From the NCBI RefSeq assembly GCF_014204975.1, contig NZ_JACHMM010000001.1:3100001-3164000 (forward strand): DNA of 64,000 nucleotides. Direction: 5' to 3'. Origin of the DNA: Jiangella mangrovi (GTDB lineage Bacteria > Actinomycetota > Actinomycetes > Jiangellales > Jiangellaceae). The stretch's first letter is position 1, and each line of letters starts with the position of its first letter. The notes under the pieces are model-generated. The model did not search any database and was not told where the DNA came from. It saw only the letters and a program-made list of their open reading frames with translations. Positions 41,113 through 50,929 of this stretch are shown piece after piece. Position numbers and translations under genes: made by a program.

Positions 41113-42066
41113 ATGGCCGTCGTGACCGGAGCCGCCGGCGCCGCCGGGCCGACCGGGGCCGCGGCGCGCGACCTGGCCGCCGCCCGCGGCCGGCGCCGCA
41201 GCCGGGTGGCGTACCTGTTCCTGGCGCCGTGGATCCTCGGCGTCCTCGGGCTCACACTCGGCCCGATGCTGGCGTCGCTGTACCTGTCGTTCACCGACTA
41301 CCGGCTCAGCGGCGCGCCGTCGTGGGTCGGGCTGGCGAACTACCAGCGGATGTTCACCGACGACCCGCGGTACTGGTCGTCGGTCTGGGTGACGGCGAAG
41401 TACGTGCTGCTGTCGGTGCCGCTGCAGCTGGCGTTCGCCCTGGCCATCGCGGTGTTCCTCGACCGCGGCGTGCGCGGGCTGGCGATCTACCGGTCGGTGT
41501 ACTACCTGCCGTCGCTGCTGGGATCGAGCGTGGCGGTCGCGGTGCTGTGGCGGCGGCTGTTCTCCAGCGACGGGCTGGTGGTCGACGTCGCCGGCTGGGT
41601 CGGCATCCAGATGAGCGGCGGCTGGATCTCCGACCCGGAGCGGGCGCTGGACACCCTGCTGGTGCTGAACGTGTGGACGTTCGGGTCGCCGATGGTGATC
41701 TTCCTGGCCGGGCTGCGGCAGATCCCGGACGAGCTGGTCGAGGCCGCGAAGGTCGACGGCGCCGGCGCGGTGCAGCGGTTCTTCCGGGTGGTGTTCCCGC
41801 TGCTCACGCCGGTGGTGTTCTTCAACCTCATCCTGCAGATGATCGGCGCGTTCCAGGCGTTCACGCCGGCGTACATCGTCAGCGCCGGCACCGGCGGCCC
41901 GGCCGACTCGACGCTGTTCTACACGCTGTACCTGTTCCAGTCCGGCTTCCAGGCCTTCGACATGGGCTACGCGAGCGCGATGGCGTGGGGGCTGTTCGTC
42001 GTCATCGGCGCCTTCACCGCACTGAACTTCGCCGCGTCCCGGTACTGGGTGCACTATGGCGACTAG
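41113..42066 (+). CDS. Sugar ABC transporter permease (MalF-like)
   Basis: A 317-residue membrane protein with six predicted transmembrane segments after a 35-residue Ala/Arg-rich tail. VAYLFLAPWILGVLGLTLGP and the EAA loop ELVEAAKVDGAGAVQRFFRV are standard. It begins four bases after the previous stop with no clear ribosome site, so coupling is likely. The stop overlaps the next gene by 11 bases. Confidence 0.9.
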   Translation: MAVVTGAAGAAGPTGAAARDLAAARGRRRSRVAYLFLAPWILGVLGLTLGPMLASLYLSFTDYRLSGAPSWVGLANYQRMFTDDPRYWSSVWVTAKYVLLSVPLQLAFALAIAVFLDRGVRGLAIYRSVYYLPSLLGSSVAVAVLWRRLFSSDGLVVDVAGWVGIQMSGGWISDPERALDTLLVLNVWTFGSPMVIFLAGLRQIPDELVEAAKVDGAGAVQRFFRVVFPLLTPVVFFNLILQMIGAFQAFTPAYIVSAGTGGPADSTLFYTLYLFQSGFQAFDMGYASAMAWGLFVVIGAFTALNFAASRYWVHYGD

Positions 42067-42925
42067 AACCGCGCTCCGCAGGCCGGCGCCTCGGCGCGCC
42101 GTCGCCTGGCTCACCGGCCAGGGCTGGAAGCACCTGCTGCTCATCGCGTTCGGGTTCGTCATGCTCTACCCGCTGGTGTGGATGTTCACCCAGTCGTTCA
42201 CGCCCAACGACGCCGTCATGGGCCGGGCCGGCGAGGGCGGGTTCACGCTGGACAACTACCTGGACGGGTGGTCGGCGCTGGGCATCTCGTTCGGGCGGTT
42301 CATGGCGAACTCGTTCCTCGTGGCCGCGCTGAGCATCGTCGGCAACCTGGTGTCGTGCACGCTGGCGGCGTACGCGTTCGCCCGGCTGGAGTTCCGGTTC
42401 CGCGGCCCGATGTTCGCGCTCATGCTGGCGACGATCATGCTGCCGTTCCATGTGACCGTCGTGCCGCAGTACATCGTGTTCCACCAGCTCGGGCTGATCG
42501 ACACCTACGTGCCGCTGATCCTGCCGAAGTTCCTGGCCGTCGAGTCGTTCTTCGTCTTCCTCATGGTGCAGTTCATCCGCGGGCTGCCGCGCACGCTCGA
42601 CGACGCCGCGGCGCTGGACGGGGCCGGTCAGCTGCGCACGTTCTGGAGCGTGATCCTGCCGCTGTGCCTGCCCGCCATCGCGGTCACCGCGGTGTTCACG
42701 TTCATCTGGACCTGGAACGACTTCTTCACGCCGCTGCTGTACCTGACCTCGCCGGACAAGTACACGGCCGTCATCGGGCTGAGCACGTTCCAGGACGCCA
42801 CGGGCCTGACGAACTACGGCGCGCTGTTCGCCATGTCGGTGGTGACGCTGCTCCCGGTGTTCGCCGTCTTCCTCATCGCGCAGAAGGCCCTGACCCGCGG
42901 CATCGCCACGACCGGACTCAAGTGA
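42056..42925 (+). CDS. Sugar ABC transporter permease (MalG-like)
   Basis: A 289-residue membrane protein with six predicted transmembrane segments. ITVAVFTFIWTWNDFFTPLL-like and TLDDAAALDGAGQLRTFWSV (EAA loop) segments identify it as the second permease. The ATG lies 11 bases inside the previous gene. No ATPase gene follows, as in the first sugar operon. Confidence 0.9.
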   Translation: MATRTALRRPAPRRAVAWLTGQGWKHLLLIAFGFVMLYPLVWMFTQSFTPNDAVMGRAGEGGFTLDNYLDGWSALGISFGRFMANSFLVAALSIVGNLVSCTLAAYAFARLEFRFRGPMFALMLATIMLPFHVTVVPQYIVFHQLGLIDTYVPLILPKFLAVESFFVFLMVQFIRGLPRTLDDAAALDGAGQLRTFWSVILPLCLPAIAVTAVFTFIWTWNDFFTPLLYLTSPDKYTAVIGLSTFQDATGLTNYGALFAMSVVTLLPVFAVFLIAQKALTRGIATTGLK

Positions 42926-42933
42926 GGAGACCC

Positions 42934-44094
42934 ATGCCGACCATCGAGCAGGTCGAGGTCCTGGAGTACGAGCACACCGTGTCGTTCCGGTACGACGGCG
43001 ACGGCGTCCGCCTGCGTGACGACGTGGTGCCGACGCGGACGACCCAGCGGTTCGCCGTCCGGCTGCGGTGCTCCGACGGCGTCGAGGGCGCCTACGTCGT
43101 GCTGTGGAGCGCGCCGCCGTACGCCGTCCGGCAGGTCACCGCACTGGCCGGCTCGCTGGTCGGCATGGACGTCGCCCAGCGGGAGCTGATCTGGGACCGC
43201 GCCAACCGGATGCTCGGGAAGACCGACCGGATCGGCGTCGGCGCGATCGACATCGCGCTGTGGGACGCGGCGGGGCGGGCGGCCGGGGTACCGATCGCCG
43301 ACCTGCTGGGCCGCTACCGCGACCGGCTGCCGGCGTACTGCAGCACCGTCGGCGGCGGGCACGGACTGGGCGCGCTGGCGTCGGCGGACAGCTATCGCGC
43401 GTACGCGGAGCAGTGCGTGAAGGACGGATTCCTCGCCTACAAGATCCACGGGCCCGGGACGGGGGTGCGCGCCGAGATCGCGGCCCTCGAGGCGAGCGCC
43501 GAGGGCGCGGCCGGGCGGATGGACGTCATGACCGACCCGGGCAAGTCGCTGCGCACGCTCGCCGACGCCCTGTCGCTGGGCCGGGCCTGCGACGACGTCG
43601 GCGCGTACTGGTGGGAGGACCCCATGCGCGACGATGCCGCGTTCGGCCACCGGATCCTGCGCCAGCGGGTGCGCACGCCGCTGCTCATGACCGAGTTCGT
43701 CCGCGGCCTGGAGCAGCGGGTCGCCGTCGCGCTGGAGGGCGGCACCGACTTCCTGCGCTCGGACCCTGAACTCGATATGGGCATCACCGGCGTCATGAAG
43801 ACGGCGCACGCCGCGGAGGCGCTGGGCATCGACCTCGAGGTGCACGCCTCCGGGCCGGCGCAACGGCACTGCATGGCGGCGATCCGCAACACCAACTACT
43901 ACGAGCTCGGCCTGCTCGACCCCGAGACCGGCAACCCGCTGCACCCGCCGGTCTACACCGACGACTACGCCGAGGACGTGACGGCGCTCGGCCCGGACGG
44001 CTGCGTCGGCGTGCCGGCCGGGCCCGGGCTCGGCGTGAGCTACGACTGGGACTACATCGAGGCGCACCTCACCGATCGCGCCGTCTTCACCTGA
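42934..44094 (+). CDS. Enolase-superfamily sugar-acid dehydratase (MR/MLE type)
   Basis: A 386-residue protein with the mandelate-racemase capping domain (1-130) and barrel. Metal ligands are Asp201 (VMTDPGKS), Glu228 (YWWEDPM) and Glu254 (LLMTEFVRG). His304 (LEVHASGP) is the likely general base. At the KxK place it has Lys170-Ile-His172, an unusual pairing for this superfamily. Such enzymes dehydrate aldonic or aldaric acids. GAGGAGA precedes ATG 42934. With tartronate-semialdehyde reductase in the same regulon, an aldarate-like route is plausible. Confidence 0.82.
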   Translation: MPTIEQVEVLEYEHTVSFRYDGDGVRLRDDVVPTRTTQRFAVRLRCSDGVEGAYVVLWSAPPYAVRQVTALAGSLVGMDVAQRELIWDRANRMLGKTDRIGVGAIDIALWDAAGRAAGVPIADLLGRYRDRLPAYCSTVGGGHGLGALASADSYRAYAEQCVKDGFLAYKIHGPGTGVRAEIAALEASAEGAAGRMDVMTDPGKSLRTLADALSLGRACDDVGAYWWEDPMRDDAAFGHRILRQRVRTPLLMTEFVRGLEQRVAVALEGGTDFLRSDPELDMGITGVMKTAHAAEALGIDLEVHASGPAQRHCMAAIRNTNYYELGLLDPETGNPLHPPVYTDDYAEDVTALGPDGCVGVPAGPGLGVSYDWDYIEAHLTDRAVFT

Positions 44095-44178
44095 CGGCGG
44101 CTGTAGGGTTTCCCCTCGCAGAGCGGCATCGGACGGGCACTCGATTCCGCTGACCGTCCGAACCAGGGGAGCCCGTCC

Positions 44179-45822
44179 GTGAAACGCACCACCCGGCTGG
44201 CCGCCGCGCTCGCCGTCGTCGTCGCCGTCGCTTCCGTGTCGCTGGCCGCTCCGGCCGCCTCGGCCGGTACCCGCGCGGAATCGCAGGCTGACGCCGTCGT
44301 CGATCCGGTCGCACCGTTGCCGCGGATCGCCGCCGGACCCGGCCGGACCCTGGTGAACACCGAGACCGGCGAGCAGTTCCGGCCGCGCGGCTTCAACTAC
44401 GTGCGGCTGACGCCGATGCCGTCCGCCCCGGCCAACCCGTACCACTCGACGTTCGAGCCGGGGACGTACGACGCCGCGCGCGCCGACCAGATGCTCGCCG
44501 ACCTCACCGTGAAGGGGTACGACACCGTCCGCGTGTTCGTCGACCCCGGGAACGGGCAGGACAACCTCGTCGGGCGGCCGCACGGGCTCGGGCACGGCGA
44601 CGCGGACCGGAGCCCGGCGAACGCGGCGTACCTCGACAACCTGGCCGACTTCGTCCGCCGGGCCGCGTCGTACGGCCTGTACGTGCTGCCGTCGCTGGAC
44701 GCGTTCCCGCAGAACGGCTACTACCGCGACATCATCGTGAACAGCCCGCAGCCGGTGAACATCGAGGGGCGCAACCGGTCCTTCCTCTACGAGGGGTACA
44801 TCCGGGCGAAGGAGGAGTACCTGCGGGTCTTCACCAGCGAGATGCAGGCACGGCTGGGCGATCTCATGAGCACGTTCCTGGCGCTGCAGCTGGACAACGA
44901 GGCCTACCTCGACCACACCCAGGCGCCGTTCCACCAGTTCAGCGGGACGGTGACCGTGGCCGGGCGGACCTACTCGATGGCCGTTGCGGCCGAGCGCCAG
45001 GCCGCCGCCGACGACGGCTTCGTCGCCTACGCCGACCGCGGCGTGGCCGCCGTGAAGGCCGTCGACCCCGAGCTCATGGTCACCATGGGCGCGTTCACCA
45101 ACCTGGCCGTCGGCAAGGCGTTCGACGGGCTGTCCGGACTGTGCGGCGGCGTGCGCTGCGGCGACGTGCGGTACCCGGTGCGGGCGTCGGTGCTCACCCG
45201 CGAGTCCGGCCTCGACTTCTTCGACATCCACCTGTACCTGATGACCGGGCGCACCCTGAAGGCGCAGCTGGACTCGATGGAGTGGTCGCGGGTCGTCGGC
45301 CCGGTGATCAACGGCGAGTTCGGCACCGAGCGCAAGTGGTTCGGCAACGACATCCAGCGCGGCCGCCAGGCGCTGGTCGAGCACCAGGTGGCGACCTGCT
45401 CCTACGGCATCAGCGGCTGGCTGTACTGGACCTGGGACACCGACGAGGACCCGACGCAGCGGTTGTTCTTCACCGGCGCCGAGGCGGGCGGCGTCATCGG
45501 CAGCGCGCTCTCACCGCGCATCCGGCCCAACCCGTGCGGGGTCAACCAGGTCCGGGTGCCCGCCCTGGTCGTGTTCCCGCTGACCGCGGCGGAACGGGTC
45601 AAGGCACGACCGGAGTTCCGCGGCTACCAGGGCGACGACGTCGTCACGCTGACGGTCGGCGGCGAGCAGGTCGGCCGGGCCGACGGCGGTTCGTGGCAGT
45701 GGCGGCTGGTGCCGACCCGCGACCTCCCGCTCGGCGAGCCGTTCGACGCGGTCTTCCGCCGCTACCGCGACGGCCGGCTGTTCGACGTCGTCACCAAGCA
45801 GGACATCGTCCTCGGACCGTAG
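44179..45822 (+). CDS. Secreted GH5-like glycoside hydrolase (copy A)
   Basis: A 547-residue exported protein. Signal peptide 1-29 (VKRTTRLAA, hydrophobic core, ASA). The clan-A barrel shows an Asn-Glu acid/base in LQLDNEAYL (Glu241) and a nucleophile in VINGEFGTE (Glu380), plus HGLGHGD and YLDNLADFVRRA. About 100 extra residues follow the barrel. CAGGGGAG precedes GTG 44179. It is a paralogue of the protein at 51969-53453 and shares its barrel motifs. The polysaccharide is unknown; a beta-mannan or beta-glucan is usual for GH5. Confidence 0.8.
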   Translation: MKRTTRLAAALAVVVAVASVSLAAPAASAGTRAESQADAVVDPVAPLPRIAAGPGRTLVNTETGEQFRPRGFNYVRLTPMPSAPANPYHSTFEPGTYDAARADQMLADLTVKGYDTVRVFVDPGNGQDNLVGRPHGLGHGDADRSPANAAYLDNLADFVRRAASYGLYVLPSLDAFPQNGYYRDIIVNSPQPVNIEGRNRSFLYEGYIRAKEEYLRVFTSEMQARLGDLMSTFLALQLDNEAYLDHTQAPFHQFSGTVTVAGRTYSMAVAAERQAAADDGFVAYADRGVAAVKAVDPELMVTMGAFTNLAVGKAFDGLSGLCGGVRCGDVRYPVRASVLTRESGLDFFDIHLYLMTGRTLKAQLDSMEWSRVVGPVINGEFGTERKWFGNDIQRGRQALVEHQVATCSYGISGWLYWTWDTDEDPTQRLFFTGAEAGGVIGSALSPRIRPNPCGVNQVRVPALVVFPLTAAERVKARPEFRGYQGDDVVTLTVGGEQVGRADGGSWQWRLVPTRDLPLGEPFDAVFRRYRDGRLFDVVTKQDIVLGP

Positions 45823-45850
45823 GCCGGCGGGCCGCCGTCAGGCGGTTCCG

Positions 45851-46106
45851 TCAGGCGCTCAGGATCCGCAGTCCCTCGTAGCGGGCGAAATCGGCGAAGT
45901 CCTTGACGTTGAGGGTCGCTGAGTCCCGATCGCTTGCCCGCCCCCCAGCCGCGAATCGCCGCCCAGCAGTGCAACTCGCCGAGGGTCACGAAGGTGATGC
46001 CGGCCTGGGCACCGATCAGCTCTCGCAGCAGCGCGGGTGGCAAGGCGTTCTTGATGTTCAGGGAGGCGACGTCGGTATCCAGGATGGTCGTGCGGCTCGG
46101 GCTCAC
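45851..46106 (-). pseudogene. VapC-like PIN toxin remnant with internal deletion
   Basis: The N-terminal part of a PIN domain is intact (TTILDTDVASLNIKNALP, first catalytic Asp, then FVTLGELHCWAAIRGWG). After about 50 residues the frame continues into unrelated sequence, while the typical PIN C-terminus (TLNVKDFADFARYEGLRIL, stop at 45851) is found in another frame. The span is 256 bases, not a multiple of three and about 140 short of a normal VapC. The middle acidic residues are lost, so the toxin should be dead. The GTG start overlaps the antitoxin stop. Confidence 0.78.
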
Positions 46107-46291
46107 GCGAAGCCGGCGCGCCGCATCGTCGCGAGATGGGCGAGGAACAGTTCGACCTCGCCGTCGTCGAAGACGCCGTCTTGAGCGAGGTCGTCCGCGG
46201 AGGTCACGACGGGCACATCGCGGAACAGCTCGGCAACGCTCGCGGCCGGCCCCGCGGAGTATGCCGGGTGGTCGCTGCTGGTGGCGGTCAC
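46103..46291 (-). CDS. Small antitoxin-like protein (VapB position)
   Basis: A 62-residue acidic protein (ELFRDVPVVTSADDLAQDGV then FDDGEVELFLAHLATMRRA). It has AAGGAG nine bases before GTG 46291 and overlaps the PIN-domain remnant by four bases, the usual antitoxin-toxin arrangement. It has the length of an antitoxin but no clear DNA-binding domain that I can name. It appears intact although its toxin is broken. Confidence 0.6.
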   Translation of the reverse strand: MTATSSDHPAYSAGPAASVAELFRDVPVVTSADDLAQDGVFDDGEVELFLAHLATMRRAGFA

Positions 46292-46399
46292 AGTGCATCT
46301 CCTTCATCGTCGGGCGGCCGGTCGCTTCAGTCTGTCACGTCCTCGACCGGTTGTCCTGGGTCGAATCCGTACCTGTGGACAACTCGATGTTTCCGCAGT

Positions 46400-48292
<1,893 letters not shown>

Positions 48293-48330
48293 GTGTGACC
48301 CTCCTGAGTCTTGCTCTCCGTGTCGATACA

Positions 48331-48350
48331 GAGGTTACCTCTTTAAGAGG
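48331..48350. promoter_or_regulatory. MarR-type operator between exporter and regulator
   Basis: Two overlapping palindromes, GAGGTTACCTC (48331-48341) and CCTCTTTAAGAGG (48338-48350), lie in the 89-base gap between the divergent starts. This is the pattern of a MarR site that controls both genes. Confidence 0.7.
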
Positions 48351-48381
48351 CTGCAGCGCAAATTTGTGGTAGCGTGGCGCT

Positions 48382-48807
48382 GTGGAGACGGAGTCCGCGG
48401 CGCGCATCGCCGACCTGCTGACCAGGACGAACCGCCGGCTGCGGCGTGCGTCCGGCCCCTCGCTCGACGCGACCGGGGTGACGCCGTCGCAGCTGCGCGT
48501 GTTGCGGGTGCTGGCCGGTGTGGGGTCGCCGCTGCGTGTGAGCGAGCTGGCCCGCCGCCTCGACGTCATCCCGCGCTCGGCGACGTCAGTGGTCGACCTG
48601 CTCGAGTCGCGGGGCCTCGTCGAGCGCCGCCCCGACCCCGACGACCGGCGCGCCACCCTGGTCGCCCTGACGCCGTCGGGCGGAGAGGTCCTGCGTGCCT
48701 TGCGCGACCGCCGGGCCGCCGGACTCGCCGAGCTGCTCGACCGGCTGACGGCCGACGAGCAGGCCGAGCTGATCCGCCTGCTCACCATCCTCACCGCCGA
48801 CGACTGA
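48382..48807 (+). CDS. MarR family transcriptional regulator
   Basis: A 141-residue winged-helix repressor. TPSQLRVLRVLAGVGSPLRV, then SELARRLDVIPRSATSVVDL, then the wing VERRPDPDDRRATLVALTPSG are the family signature. It probably represses the divergent exporter and itself and is released by a small molecule. GTG 48382 is the start; no strong ribosome site is seen. Confidence 0.9.
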   Translation: METESAARIADLLTRTNRRLRRASGPSLDATGVTPSQLRVLRVLAGVGSPLRVSELARRLDVIPRSATSVVDLLESRGLVERRPDPDDRRATLVALTPSGGEVLRALRDRRAAGLAELLDRLTADEQAELIRLLTILTADD

Positions 48808-48842
48808 TCTCGTCCCGCGCCGCGCTGCGGTGCCGCCTCTCG

Positions 48843-48931
48843 CCTCCGCGACCGAAGTTGATCATGGAGAAGAGCGGCTTCCGGTCGCCTCGGAACCCCC
48901 TCTTCTCCATGATCAACTTCGGTCGCGGAGG
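48843..48931. repeat. Perfect 32-base inverted repeat (giant hairpin)
   Basis: Bases 48843-48874 and 48900-48931 are exact inverted copies over 32 bases, around a 25-base loop that itself pairs (TTCCG with CGGAA). The arms contain GAAGTTGATCATGGAGAAG, which is AT-richer than the surroundings. It lies between the MarR gene and the DUF4234 gene, where a terminator would be, but is longer and more perfect than a terminator needs. Confidence 0.9.
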
Positions 48932-48987
48932 TGAAGTGTCCGGCCCTGTGGGTACGGTGCCGCCGGTCAACGCGTCGAGGGGGCGCC

Positions 48988-49365
48988 ATGGATGATCGAG
49001 CCGTCAAGCGCAGGGATCCCGGCATCGCCTGGGCGCTGTCGATCATCACGCTCGGCATCTATTTCCTGTTCTGGTACTACCTCGTCAACCGCGAGATGTC
49101 CGACGACTTCCCGGACGTCGAGGTGAACCCACTCGGCGCGGTGGCGGCGGTGACCATCGGCGGGTTGATCGTCGTCCCGCCGTTCGTCAGCACCTACAAC
49201 ACCGGCCGCCGCATCCGGATCGCCCAGCGTGCCGCCGGCGTGGAGCCGAGCTGCCGGCCATGGGTGGGGCTCCTGCTCATGTTCGTGCTCGGCCTGCACG
49301 TCGCCTACTACCAGCTCAAACTGAACACCGTCGCCGACGAGGCGGCAGAGCCGGCCGCTGCCTGA
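48988..49365 (+). CDS. DUF4234 small membrane protein
   Basis: A 125-residue protein with three hydrophobic segments (about 10-30, 48-70 and 95-112). ALSIITLGIYFLFWYYLVNR is the typical start of the DUF4234 family, whose role is unknown. GAGGGGG precedes ATG 48988. It stands alone downstream of the large hairpin. Confidence 0.8.
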   Translation: MDDRAVKRRDPGIAWALSIITLGIYFLFWYYLVNREMSDDFPDVEVNPLGAVAAVTIGGLIVVPPFVSTYNTGRRIRIAQRAAGVEPSCRPWVGLLLMFVLGLHVAYYQLKLNTVADEAAEPAAA

Positions 49366-49371
49366 CGCGGT

Positions 49372-49731
49372 TCACCGGCCGGTGGCGGCCTTGATGACCT
49401 CGTCGAGGACCTGGCGGGAGCGCTCGAGGTCGCCGATGGCGCGATCGAGCTTGTCACGCTGGGCGACCAGCTCCTGCTCGAGCCAGGGCGTCGCGTTGTC
49501 GCCCGGGCCGCCGTCGACGTCGCGCATGCAGGGGAGGAGCTCGGCGATGACGGCGGAGTTGAGGCCGGCGGCGTACAGCTCCTGGATGCGGATGACGCGG
49601 TCGACGCAGGCGGGGGCGTACTCGCGGTGCCCGCCCGGCGTGCGGGTGGACACCAGCAGGTCCTGCTGTTCGTAGTAGCGCAGTGACCGCTCGCTGACGG
49701 CGGTCAGTCGCGCGAGCTCACCGATCCGCAT
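49372..49731 (-). CDS. MerR family transcriptional regulator
   Basis: A 119-residue activator. MRIGELARLTAVSERSLRYY, then EQQDLLVSTRTPGGHREYAP is the MerR winged helix; a dimer coiled coil follows (WLEQELVAQRDKLDRAIGDL). There is no cysteine cluster for metal sensing, so an organic or redox signal is likelier. ATG 49731 follows GGAGG; an upstream ATG at 49764 would place the operator inside the gene. It is divergent from an old yellow enzyme, the probable target. Confidence 0.88.
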   Translation of the reverse strand: MRIGELARLTAVSERSLRYYEQQDLLVSTRTPGGHREYAPACVDRVIRIQELYAAGLNSAVIAELLPCMRDVDGGPGDNATPWLEQELVAQRDKLDRAIGDLERSRQVLDEVIKAATGR

Positions 49732-49748
49732 CGCCGGCCTCCGAAGGG

Positions 49749-49780
49749 TTGAATCTGACATCAATGTCAGATTCTACGGT
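49749..49780 (+). promoter_or_regulatory. MerR-type promoter with 20-base spacer
   Basis: GAATCTGACAT (49751-49761) and ATGTCAGATTC (49764-49774) form a perfect palindrome between TTGAAT (49749-49754) and TACGGT (49775-49780). The over-long spacer of 20 bases is the hallmark of promoters activated by MerR twisting. The -10 is only seven bases from the ATG of the enzyme gene. Confidence 0.8.
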
Positions 49781-49786
49781 AGCGTC

Positions 49787-50863
49787 ATGACGACCAACGC
49801 CCTGTTCAGGCCGGTGCGGGCCGGCCGGCTCCAGTTGCCGAACCGGATCGTGATGGCGCCCATGACGCGGCTGCGCGCCACCGACGACGGCACCCCGACG
49901 GCGGAGATGGCCGTCTACTACGCCCAGCGCGCGAGCGCCGGGCTCATCGTCACCGAGGGCATCTGGCCCGAGCCCGCCGGGCAGAGCGAGTGGCGGGTCC
50001 CGGGCCTGTCCGACGGCCGGCACGTCGACGGCTGGCGCCGTGTCACCGCCGCGATCCATGCTGCGGGCGGCACCGTCGTCGCGCAGCTCATGCACGGCGG
50101 GCGCAACGGTCATCCCGGGGCGCGCTACGACGGGACGGTGCCGGCTGGGCCGTCAGCCGTCGCGAAGACCGAGCCGGTGCACCTGCCCGACGGGTCCAAG
50201 GCCGCGCCGCCCGCGCCGCGGGCCATGACCGTCGCCGACATCGACCGCGTCGTCGGCTCGTACGAGAACGCGGCGGCGAACGCGCTGGCCGCTGGGTTCG
50301 ACGGCGTCGAGATCCACGCCGCGAACAGCTACCTGCCGCACCAGTTCCTCGCCGACAACACCAACCTGCGCACCGACGACTACGGCGGCGACGTCGCCGG
50401 GCGGATCCGGTTCCCGCTGCGCGTCGCCCGGGCCGTCGCGGACACCGTCGGCGCCGATCGGACCGCGATCCGGCTCTCGCCGGGCAACCCGCAGTTCGAG
50501 ATGGTCGAGCGCGACCCCGCGCCCGTGTACCGCGCCCTGCTCGCCGAGCTGGACCGGCTGGGCCTGGCGTACCTGCACCTCACCGACGACGACGCGTACC
50601 CGGCGCTCGCCGACCTGCGGCCGCGCTGGTCCGGGACGCTGATCGCGAACGTCGGCGAGAACCGGGAGCCGACGACGGCGTGCGCTGCGGTGCGCGCGCT
50701 GGAGGCCGGGCTGGCCGACGCGGTCTCGTTCGGCCGCGGCTTCCTGGTCAACCCCGACCTGCCGCACCGGCTGCGCCATGACCTCACGTGGAACCCTCTG
50801 GACGAGGCGCACCTCTACACGCCCGGCCCGGTCGGCTACACCGACTACCCGGTGGCCTCCTGA
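49787..50863 (+). CDS. Old yellow enzyme family alkene reductase (NemA/OYE-like)
   Basis: A 358-residue FMN flavoprotein that reduces activated C=C bonds, quinones or nitro compounds with NAD(P)H. LFRPVRAGRLQLPNRIVMAP, then MTRLRA, HGGRNGHP, GFDGVEIHAANSYLPHQFL, then TDDYGGD and FGRGFLVNPDLP are OYE motifs, including the paired His/Asn region. Control by the divergent MerR-type protein fits a response to electrophiles. The transcript may be leaderless given the promoter spacing. Confidence 0.92.
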   Translation: MTTNALFRPVRAGRLQLPNRIVMAPMTRLRATDDGTPTAEMAVYYAQRASAGLIVTEGIWPEPAGQSEWRVPGLSDGRHVDGWRRVTAAIHAAGGTVVAQLMHGGRNGHPGARYDGTVPAGPSAVAKTEPVHLPDGSKAAPPAPRAMTVADIDRVVGSYENAAANALAAGFDGVEIHAANSYLPHQFLADNTNLRTDDYGGDVAGRIRFPLRVARAVADTVGADRTAIRLSPGNPQFEMVERDPAPVYRALLAELDRLGLAYLHLTDDDAYPALADLRPRWSGTLIANVGENREPTTACAAVRALEAGLADAVSFGRGFLVNPDLPHRLRHDLTWNPLDEAHLYTPGPVGYTDYPVAS

Positions 50864-50929
50864 CCGTCAGGCAGGCCTCGATGCACGGAGCGCGGCCGCC
50901 GTTGCACCGGCCGCGCCGGCCGCGTTGAC

